Shown here one piece after another: positions 56,414-64,000 of a stretch of DNA of 64,000 bases. Source of the DNA: Gigantopelta aegis (Eukaryota; Mollusca; Gastropoda; Neomphalida; Peltospiridae); assembly GCF_016097555.1 (NCBI RefSeq), contig NC_054711.1, positions 29,924,462-29,988,461 of the forward strand. The letters are read 5' to 3'. The notes beneath the pieces are model-generated. The model was not told where the DNA came from and made no database searches. It saw only the letters and a program-made list of their open reading frames with translations. How positions within the stretch are numbered: the first letter of the stretch is position 1; each line of letters opens with the position of its first letter. Position numbers and translations under genes: made by a program.

Positions 56414-57652
56414 GGGACGGTCCATAAATATCGATGTGCTTCACAATCCGAACAATGTTCGGAAGGGGGAGGGGGTAAAAGCCATGTTCGGATTGCTTTT
56501 CAGGTAAAACATCGGTCCATCGAAGGTCAATGTTTCGTCAATCTAATTAAAATTAGCTCCACTATTACATGTGGATCTAAAGACAGCCAGTTGGAGCTCA
56601 TGTTCACCAATCAAAACCTTACTTGCAGAATCCTGCCAGTGATTTAAAACTAACAACACTGTAGTCCCCAATGTCCAGGTAACATTTCGTCTGTAAATAA
56701 TAATTTAAATATTGACCAATCACACTTCGCCTTTTATAACGTTATTTGGGAGCATACAAATTCTAAAAATATCGGGTGAGTCTATTTTAGTGGCCGCAGT
56801 ACAGCGAACAATACCAATACGTACGGGGTGGGTTATCAGTCTTCAGTTTTACATTACAAATTATTTATTTTATAAAATAAAACATGTTTTAAGGCATTCG
56901 TAATTCACACGAAACATGCTGTATACCCTCAGGATAATTCGGAATGTTTTCAAATTATTTTTAAATCACTGGCAGGATTCTGCAAGTAAGGTTTTGATTG
57001 TCAATCTAATTAAAATTAGCTCCACTATTACATGTGGATCTAAAGACAGCCAGTTGGAGCTCATGTCCACCAATCAAAACCTTACTTGCAGAATCCTGCC
57101 AGTGATTTAAAACTAACAACACTGTGTAGTCCCCAATGTCCAGGTAACATTTCGTCTGTAAATAATAATTTAAATATTGACCTATCACACTTTGCCTTTT
57201 ATAACGTTATTTGGGAGCATACAAATTCTAAAAATATCGGGTGAGTCTATTTTAGTGGCCGCAGTACAGCGAACAATACCAATACGTACGGGGTGGGTTA
57301 TCAGTCTTCAGTTTTACATTACAAATTATTTATTTTATAAAATAAAACATGTTTTAAGGCATTCGTAATTCACACGAAACATGCTGTATACCCTCAGGAT
57401 AATTCGGAATGTTTTCAAATTATTTTTAAATCACTGGCAGGATTCTGCAAGTAAGGTTTTGATGGTGGACATGAGCTCCAACTGGCTGTCTTTAGATCCA
57501 CATGTAATAGTGGAGCTAATTTTAATTAGATTGATGTTTCGTACACATTATATCAATGTTTTTATGTTAGGTTAGGGGAGGTGGAGAGGGGGTCAAACCC
57601 AATCCTAACATTGTTAGGATTATGAAAACCATTGACATTTATGGACCGTCCC
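56414..57652. mobile_element. PIF/Harbinger-type MITE enclosing a Mutator-like dimer
   Basis: Ends gggacggtccataaatatcg and (complement) gggacggtccataaatgtca, flanked by TAA at 56411-56413 and 57653-57655. The duplicate at ~53335 has the uninterrupted site (ataagggtaaacg), confirming a 3-bp TAA duplication as in PIF/Harbinger. Without its own insertion the element is only ~235 bp. Confidence 0.88.
56539..57533. mobile_element. Mutator-like MITE, tandem dimer with a missing internal end
   Basis: Two copies of the 45675-46262 family in the same orientation, unit step 463 bp (starts at 56538 and 57001). Full outer TIRs, but the first unit's right TIR stops after gttttgattg and the second begins at once. 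The 9-bp repeat atgtttcgt flanks the whole (56530-56538, 57534-57542), so it inserted once and then duplicated, or inserted as a dimer. Confidence 0.87.
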
Positions 57653-57805
57653 TAAGGGTAAACGTGCATGCATGGGGTTGTTAAAATTATTATTCAACCT
57701 GACAAAAATAAGTTAGAAAGCTTTACAGTCATGGATCTAGAGTTATTGAGGGGATCTGGACACCCAACCCCATACAACTGAATGTGCATTCATGCATTAT
57801 GTAGC

Positions 57806-58108
57806 GGCCTCGGTGGCGTCGTCGTGGTAGGCCATCGGTCTACAGGCTGGTAGGTACTGGGTTCGGATCCCAGTCGAGGCATTGGATTTTTAATCTAGAT
57901 ACCGACTCCAAACCCTGAGTGAGTGCTCCGCAAGGCTCAATGGGTAGGTGTAAACCACTTGCACCAACCAGTGATCCATAACTGGTTCAACAAAGGTCAT
58001 GGTTTGTGCTATCCTGCCTGTGGGAAGCGCAAATAAAAGATCCCTTGCTGCTAATCGGAAGAGTAGCCTGTGTAGTGGCGACAGCGGGTTTCCTCTCAAA
58101 AAGGCTGG
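57806..58108 (+). mobile_element. SINE family B, nearly complete, tail missing
   Basis: Head cggcctcggtggcgtcgtcg through gttcggatcccagtcgaggc; body ggtttgtgctatcctgcctg, aagatcccttgctgctaatc, gtggcgacagcgggtttcct; ends at ctcaaaa. Confidence 0.9.
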
Positions 58109-58524
58109 TTGGTGACATTGACCAATCAGATCATGGCACAGATAATCTCGACATTCTGAGTGTAATGGCGGAAAACTCTGTTCGCTTGTCGTCGGGACAG
58201 ACCCAACAGCTCATCAGTGGCACAACTCTTTGTGGGATGTGTCCATTCATTTATATAAATACAGAAACGTTACGACAGCGGCCTTCTTATCAACACACAA
58301 CATTGTTTACCATGGTTACAGCAAGGAAGTTTTTCAATGACATCACGTTCCATACGATTGACAAGTGGTATCACATCTGATTCAATTGGTCCGATTGATT
58401 GGTTGTGTGAAAAATGTTAATTTTGTGCCCTGATATAGCTAAAAACTGAGATGGAAATGTTAGTGCCGACAAGAACCAATTCTATTGCCGATCTTCGTTT
58501 GAAGTTGGGCAATTTAATATGGAT
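58109..58524. other. Unassigned; open frame with no family match
   Basis: 58109-58380 is open on the plus strand (DIDQSDHGTDNLDILSVMAE, then NSVRLSSGQTQQLISGTTLC) with somewhat higher GC than its neighbourhood. No splice sites or motif seen. Confidence 0.25.
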
Positions 58525-58800
58525 TTCAGTAGCAGAGTACCTCTGTGTAATGAGACCTATGATGTATTGTTTGACAGAGTTATGGCCCTTGAAGTTAAGA
58601 GATACAAAAAGGTGGGGTTTTTATTTTTTTATTATACAATATGCCTCATGATATTGAGTTAAAATTTTCTGTATAACTTTATCCCTGTTCCGATACAGAT
58701 CAAGATTGACTTGCATGGCAATATACCTACATGTATATAGCCCTTGAATTTAATAGATATATACAGAAATTTGATAGTCTCACAGGGGGCATGTATACTT
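58525..58800 (+). repeat. Dispersed repeat D, about 1.5 diverged units
   Basis: gagttatggcccttgaagtt, aactttatccctgttccgat, cccttgaatttaatagatat match the units at 55285-55745. Confidence 0.7.
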
Positions 58801-58957
58801 ATTACATTAGCAGTATAACCTCTCAGAATTAATGCTTGTTATATTTGTGCTATTATATATGTTAGTGCAACTGTCCTTATTACAGGGTGGTCAACCCTAA
58901 CAAATAAATGAATTGAATTTGAAATAAACTGTCACTTTATGTGTATTTGTATCACAG

Positions 58958-59084
58958 GGAAGAGGCTGTTTAAGGGGCCCACGTGGCAAAGAGCTCATCT
59001 CCCAGGGAAAGAACCCTGCAGAAAACTCCAATCCCTGCCCTGGGATGGACTGAAGACCTCACTTAGCCATGACGAGACTCGCAG
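58958..59084 (+). CDS. Candidate coding exon 1 of an unrecognised plus-strand gene
   Basis: 127 bp between a good acceptor (tttgtatcacag|gg) and donor (gcag|gtaaac). One frame is open throughout: KRLFKGPTWQRAHLPGKEPC, then RKLQSLPWDGLKTSLSHDET and R, with two bases (AG) left over. The other two frames contain stops. The leftover AG is completed by the T that opens the candidate exon at 62340, giving Ser and continuing in frame. Basic, no known domain. Confidence 0.42.
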
Positions 59085-59139
59085 GTAAACTTGTATGTTC
59101 AACAGCTCTGTTTCCATGGGCACCATGGTACTGCTCAAA

Positions 59140-59255
59140 CCCCCTCCCCTCCCAACTGATTCCACCCTCACCCACCCCCCTTCCGTCCCAACTCATTCCC
59201 CCCTCATCCATCCCACTCCCCTCCCAACTGATTCCACCCTCATCCACCCAGATTG
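59140..59255. repeat. ~32-bp C-rich repeat, 3-4 copies
   Basis: Copies of ctcccaactgattccaccct catccacc with small changes, downstream of the candidate exon. Confidence 0.85.
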
Positions 59256-59419
59256 AAAACATGGTTTTAAATAATCAGTCACTTGGTTGTCAACAGTTTT
59301 GAGTCGGTGCCTAGAAAGAATAGTGTTAATCACCTGTGGCTCCTTGCTTTGAACTTGATACATCCTGTGAGCTAATTGGCTCTCGATCCTGAACTTCAAA
59401 CCCTCGCTGTTGAGAAATT

Positions 59420-59675
59420 GGGCTGACCTTGGTAGTGTCATGGTTAAACCATCGGACATAAGGCTGATAGGTACTGGGGTTTGCAGCCTGCATGATACCT
59501 GTCCCCACCCAGAGTGAGTTTTATAATTCAGTGGGTAGGTGTAAGACAACTAACAATTAACCCACTGTCCTGGACAGACAGCCTAGATAGCTAAGGTGTG
59601 TGCCCATGACAGCGTGCTTGAACCTTAATTGGATATAAGCATGGAAATAACTTGAATGAATGAGAAATTGGTCTT
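59420..59675 (+). mobile_element. SINE family C, full-length
   Basis: Head gctgaccttggtagtgtcat, then aaaccatcggacataaggct; body tgggtaggtgtaagacaact, cactgtcctggacagacagc; tail gcttgaaccttaattggata, then taagcatggaaataac. Confidence 0.85.
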
Positions 59676-59904
59676 AGCAAAACCAAATGCTGAGGCAACA
59701 GAGACTTATTCAGCTATCTGAACACTTTCGCGTTGCACTTTGTAAATTAAGCTTTTATATAAAAACAAAATTATTATAATTTATGGTGAATTTCAGCCCT
59801 CCAATTTCATGATGGCAATCAGTAATACCGAAATTGATTTGCAAGGATTTTTATCATTATCGGGTATTTACTGTGTTATTATTTGTACTTAGTTGCTACT
59901 GCAC

Positions 59905-59955
59905 ATCCCCCTTCCTCTCTCTCTCCCCTTTTCTCTCCCCTCCCTCTCTCTCTCT

Positions 59956-60025
<70 letters not shown>

Positions 60026-60070
60026 CTCCCTCTGTATCTTCGTCCCTTTCCCTTCGTCTCTCTCTCCCCC
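59905..60070. repeat. (CT)n microsatellite
   Basis: Long pure tctctc run with C-rich edges; a second, shorter ct/ccct run at 60147-60238. Confidence 0.97.
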
Positions 60071-60544
60071 ACCTCCCCGTCACAGGAAATGTGTTATATA
60101 TAGGTATCTGATTTTCTTAGGAATTATAATGAATGAGAGAGATTTTCCCTCCCCCTCCCTCTGTCTGCCCCCTAATCCCCTGCCTTCCCCTCCCTCCCCC
60201 CACTCTCTCTCTCTCTGTCTCTCTCTCTTTCCACCCTCCTAATGATTATAGTTTTGGTGAGTATTATTTTGAAATGCATGCAGATGACTTGTAAAATGTG
60301 CTAGGGTGTTGTAAAACATTCCTTTCCTCGGATAGTCCACTGACAGATTTAGTACCTGTATGTTTGTGATGTTTGACAGTTTGTCAAGCCAGGAAGCAAA
60401 AAGAGTGGAAGTTCCTCCAAATCGCACCACACTATGTGAGTTACCATAGCTACATGTACGTTAGTTACCATATATACCAGCTATTACCTATGTAACCAAA
60501 CAGGCCACAGTGGTACAGAGCTTGCCTGATTTATCCCCGTCATT

Positions 60545-60985
60545 CATTTCATTTCAACATATTTTCGTGCTTATATCCAATTAAGATTCAAGCACGCTGT
60601 CCTGGGCACACCTCAGCTATCTGTACTGTTTGTCTAGAACAGTGGGTTAGTTGTTATTATTAGTTGTTAGTGAGAGAGAAGAGGGTGTAGTGATCTTACA
60701 CCTACTCACTGAGTCATTAAAACTTGCTCTGGGTGGGAGCCGGTACCAGGTTCAAGTACGCTGTCCTGGGCACACACCTCAGCTATCTGTGCTGTTTGCT
60801 CTAGAACAGTGGGTTAGGTGTTATTATTAGTTGTTAGTGAGAGAGAAGAGGGTGTAGTGATCTTACACCTACTCACTGAGTCGTTAAAACTCGCTCTGGG
60901 TGGGAGCCGGTACCGGGCTGCGAACCCTACCAACCTTATATCCGATGGCTTAACCACGACACCATCGAGACCGGTCAATGGATCC
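60545..60985 (-). mobile_element. SINE family C with an internal ~165-bp tandem duplication
   Basis: Reverse. One tail (tcgtgcttatatccaattaa) and one head (aagccatcggatataaggtt in complement), but the body from caagcacgctgtcctgggca to gggtgggagccggtacc occurs twice (60590-60750 and 60750-60915). Confidence 0.87.
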
Positions 60986-61332
60986 CTTTGGTTAATTTGC
61001 AGGAACCGGCCTCGATATTGATGGGGTCAATATTTTAAATTCTTAGGTAACTGCACAGAAATCAGTGCATGTGTTTTTCACTAAAATGTTGGTTTCGTAA
61101 ATTTTTGCGTAACCATAATCAATTACCTCGACGAAAGTTGCACTGAAAATAAATATCTTTTTTTAAGTTTGTTAATTTCTATTTCCAAATGTGTAAGTTT
61201 AATCACACTCAACAATTGGCAGTAACAGACGTGAACAGAACAACCAGGGTTTGAATTTGACCACAGCACTGGAGTCATTCAAGTGTCGTGCTTGCCCTAC
61301 TTAATTCCACTTGTGCCCTGATGGCAAAAAAA

Positions 61333-61652
61333 GTCTTGTTTTGTTTAACAACACCACTAGAACACGTTGATTTATTAATCATCGGATATTGGATGTCAAA
61401 CATGTGGTAATTCTGACATATAGTCTTTGAGAAGAAACCAGCTAGCCGCTACATTTTTCAATTAGTAGCAATTTATTTTATATGCACCATCCCACAGCCA
61501 GGATAACACATACATTGTATATACATGTACCAATCGTGGTGCATTGGCTATATATACAACGAGAAATAGCCCAGTGGGCCCACCGACGGGGATCGATCCT
61601 AGACCGACAATGCATCAAGCGAACGCTTTACCACTGGGCTATGTCTCACCCT
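61333..61652 (-). mobile_element. SINE family A, full-length reference copy
   Basis: Tail ttaacaacaccactagaaca, body with atgcaccatcccacagccag, and a tRNA-like head whose complement reads agacatagcccagtggtaaa, then gcgttcgcttgatgcattgt and ctaggatcgatccccgtcgg (A and B boxes present). Confidence 0.92.
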
Positions 61653-61688
61653 CATGCACATTATGTGTATAATATTTATATATATGTA

Positions 61689-62237
61689 CTCTTTAAAAAA
61701 GTAGGGGATCCTGAAATATTAATGTTAATATCAGCTATTAGACCGAACATACGTTTTGACCACCAACATCCTAGTAAAGAACGTTCAGGTCTGTTTATCA
61801 ACACACCGAAACACATTCCATAGTTTGCACGTTCATCACACAGTTGCCCCATACACATGCGTGGGGTGTCATTCTCGATTTTGACGATTTCCCGGAAGGT
61901 CGATTAATCACTGTAGAACATTATTTCTGTCAATCTTTTTTATTCTGTTGATCATACAGTTGTTATTGTTTTGGTTTTAGTAATTTTTATTGTTTGAATT
62001 TGCGATGCGGCATATGCAACTGATAAAAAAAATGTCAACTTTCAAATTTCACTTCTGACCCGGCCCAATCGTTCAAGATCTTTGGTGGTCATAAAACCTA
62101 CTGTAATACTGAACTACCGGTTGTAATGTTTGCCCAATTAATTCACTATTATCATATAGCCATTCCCCACAGCTAATATACCTTGCAATTTTGGCAATTG
62201 TAAATTCTTATTAAAGTTCCTCTACTTTTTTTGAAGA

Positions 62238-62238
<1 letters not shown>
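61689..62238. mobile_element. Tc1/mariner-type MITE, 550 bp
   Basis: Ends ctctttaaaaaagtagggga and (complement) ctcttcaaaaaaagtagagg, flanked by TA (61687-61688, 62239-62240). No transposase. It abuts a (TA)n run. Confidence 0.78.

Positions 62239-62285
<47 letters not shown>
62239..62285. repeat. (TA)n microsatellite
   Basis: Pure alternating ta beside the right end of the MITE. Confidence 0.97.
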
Positions 62286-62286
<1 letters not shown>

Positions 62287-62339
62287 AAGAGTAAATAAAG
62301 TGAGCAATTTACTGCATCATAATGTATTATGTTTTACAG

Positions 62340-62400
62340 TGAGGCAGAAACTGGCACACGCTGCAAAAGAAGAGTGAAAAGAAAAACAGGCACAGGAAAG
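62340..62400 (+). CDS. Candidate coding exon 2 of the plus-strand gene
   Basis: 61 bp between acceptor tatgttttacag|t and donor aag|gttaga. The first T completes the codon begun at 59084; the frame then reads EAETGTRCKRRVKRKTGTGK and ends in phase 0. Highly basic, could be a nuclear-localisation-like stretch. The next exon is not identified before the window ends. Confidence 0.4.
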
Positions 62401-63184
62401 GTTAGATCGATCAACACCAAACAGTTGACTTTTAAAATATATGCCAAAGTATTGTTAAAGAAATATTACATTTCTTTCTATTTGTTAAACACGTTTATGG
62501 CTGTAGTTTCAAATCTACCAGTGTTCTCGCTGGTCCATTTAAGCAGGGTGGGGTGCCCCGCTGTTGTGTTTTGCCTCCTCGCTTTCAAATTTTTCTGCCC
62601 CCCTTTTACGTTCTGCTGCCCCTTTTATTTTTCTGCGTGTCTCTTATTTTCCTGTATCCTACTATATTTTACAGCACCCAGTTACGCTGTTTCAAACTGC
62701 AAACATTTTTCCACACACTGAAAAGATCAATCAGTCTGCACACTGGACATCAAAGTTAACAAGCTGCAGTGTGTATGGAAACACAAAACTCAAAACTCCT
62801 ATAACACTTCTAAAATAACTTTTTAATTCAATATTGAGGAAATCACTGTTCTTAAGTCGCCTCCATTGGTAATATACCGTCATCACGATTAGCACAAAAT
62901 ATTAATGTATTTCTGTGAGTGAGGTCAAACTGACTTTTAACTAAATCTTTTCAAAATGTTATGCTCGGGTATACTGGTCTTGTTGGCCCATTGAAAAAAA
63001 AAAAAAATTAACCGGGTTATAATAATGTAAAATATCAAATGGGTTTATATGACATGGATAATATGTGTGAGCTGTGTGATAAATATTACACGTATGATAT
63101 ACATGTAGTCATAGTTCAAAAGGTGCTGAGATGTCACTAAATACGTATTGCCTTCCTCTACATATGTTAGACAAATAAACAAGT
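62401..63184. other. Unassigned, presumably intron
   Basis: No further exon, transposon or tandem repeat recognised before the terminal array. Confidence 0.4.
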
Positions 63185-64000
63185 TGTAACTTAAAATGTA
63201 TTGAGGTGCTGTTTGATAGATATTTCTTTCTGTATGTTACACAATATATTACAGTCTGTATTAGAAATATGTTGAGGTGCTGTTAGATATTTCTTTCTGT
63301 TTGTTACACATATATGACAGTCGGGAGTTAGAAATATATTGAGGTGCTGTTAGATATTTCTTTCTGTTTGTTACACATATATTACAGTCGGGAGTTAGAA
63401 ATGTATTGAGGTGCTGATAGATATTTCTTTCTGTATGTTACACAATATATTACAGTCTGTGTTAGAAATGTATTGAGGTGCTTGTTAGATATTTCTTTCC
63501 GTATGTTACACATATATTACAGTCGGGAGTTAGAAATGTATTGAGGTGCTGTTAGATATTTCTTTCTGTATGTTACACAATATATTACAGTCGGGAGTTA
63601 GAAATGTATTGAGGTGCTGTTAGATATTTCTTTCTGTATGTTACACAATATATTACAGTCGGGAGTTAGAAATGTATTGAGGTGCTGTTTGATATTTCTT
63701 TCTGTATTTTACACATATATTACAGTCGGGAGTTAGAAATGTATTGAGGTGCTGTTAGATATTTCTTTCTGTATGTTACACAATATATTACAGTCTGTGT
63801 TAGAAATGTATCGAGGTGCTGATAGATATTTCTTTCTGTATTTTACACATATATTACAGTCGGGAGTTAGAAATGTATCGAGGTGCTGATAGATATTTCT
63901 TTCTGTATGTTACACAATATATTACAGTCTGTGTTAGAAATGTATTGAGGTGCTGTTAGATATTTCTTTCTGTATGTTACACAATATATTACAGTCTGTG
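63185..64000. repeat. Minisatellite, ~67-68 bp unit, ~12 copies, running off the window
   Basis: Unit gaggtgctgttagatatttc, tttctgtatgttacacaata, tattacagtc, gggagttagaaatgtatt. Two alternatives recur: cagtcgggagtt versus cagtctgtgtt, and acacatatatta versus acacaatatatta. Confidence 0.96.

Larger units (their letters stand above)
56314..57970. repeat. Segmental duplication, copy 2
   Basis: Partner of 53227-54385. It lacks the SINE B of copy 1 but carries a Harbinger-type insertion at 56414-57652. Confidence 0.88.

Noticed and set aside
56712-57575. Pairs of ~63-codon frames repeated twice, also at 45869-46258
   Set aside because: They lie inside Mutator-like MITE copies, recur on either strand, and have no transposase motif.
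59834-60242. Ser/Leu/Pro-rich plus-strand frames and an Arg/Glu minus-strand frame
   Set aside because: (CT)n microsatellite artefacts.

Overview
The window reads as nuclear DNA of a marine mollusc, plausibly a gastropod. It is AT-rich and intron-rich and dominated by repeats. It carries tRNA-headed SINEs of a type common in molluscan genomes, a Nimb-like LINE and several DNA-transposon families. No prokaryotic operon structure, rRNA, free-standing tRNA gene or CRISPR array is visible. The species cannot be fixed from the sequence.

Host genes are few. (1) 2387-3514 (+) is an intact single-exon rhodopsin-like GPCR with unusual switch residues. Its last codons run into a ~68-bp minisatellite, and a ~3 kb array of ~43-bp units follows; almost every unit carries AATAAA plus a TG-rich stretch in the sense direction of the receptor. 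(2) On the minus strand, a candidate first coding exon (45082-45175) and four homologous phase 0-0 exons (44386-44565, 28998-29177, 28251-28442, 27087-27255) form a gene built from a repeated ~60-residue module I do not recognise; the last exon has a 1-bp frameshift. The two most similar exon blocks are separated by ~15 kb of nested transposons. (3) On the plus strand, two candidate exons (58958-59084 and 62340-62400) have matching splice phases. Weaker coding candidates lie at 24446-24542, 43870-44187 and 51377-52174.

Layout: 0-2.3 kb SINE fragment, minisatellite, pyrimidine tract; 2.4-7.4 kb GPCR and its downstream arrays; 7.4-9.8 kb broken Nimb-type LINE; 10-12 kb hAT relic, SINEs, minisatellite; 13-17.2 kb broken Ngaro-like (DIRS order) retroelement with an SGNH-hydrolase-like part; 18.9-20.7 kb two non-autonomous DNA elements with clean target-site duplications; 21-26 kb SINEs and quiet sequence; 27-29.6 kb duplicated exons; 30-34.8 kb mariner fragment and a broken Gypsy-like element invaded by a BED-finger hAT derivative; 35-41 kb hAT pieces, a foldback element, the 3' end of an RNase-H LINE and a SINE; 41.5-43.7 kb a complete-length but dead pogo/Tigger transposon; 44.3-46.3 kb exon block, first exon and a Mutator-like MITE; 48.9-50.2 kb a 48-bp array open on both strands and a Tigger MITE; 51.3-52.2 kb a GC-rich open frame; 53.2-58.1 kb a segmental duplication with nested insertions; 58.9-64 kb candidate exons, SINEs, a mariner-type MITE and a terminal minisatellite.

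The repeats share history. The SINEs appear to swap heads and tails, and several insertions can be ordered because one duplicate keeps the empty site of the insertion in the other. No toxin, defence island or other clearly new multi-gene system is visible. The best candidates for undescribed biology are the duplicated-exon gene, the tandem array of poly(A)-type signals behind the GPCR, and the two-strand-open 48-bp array.
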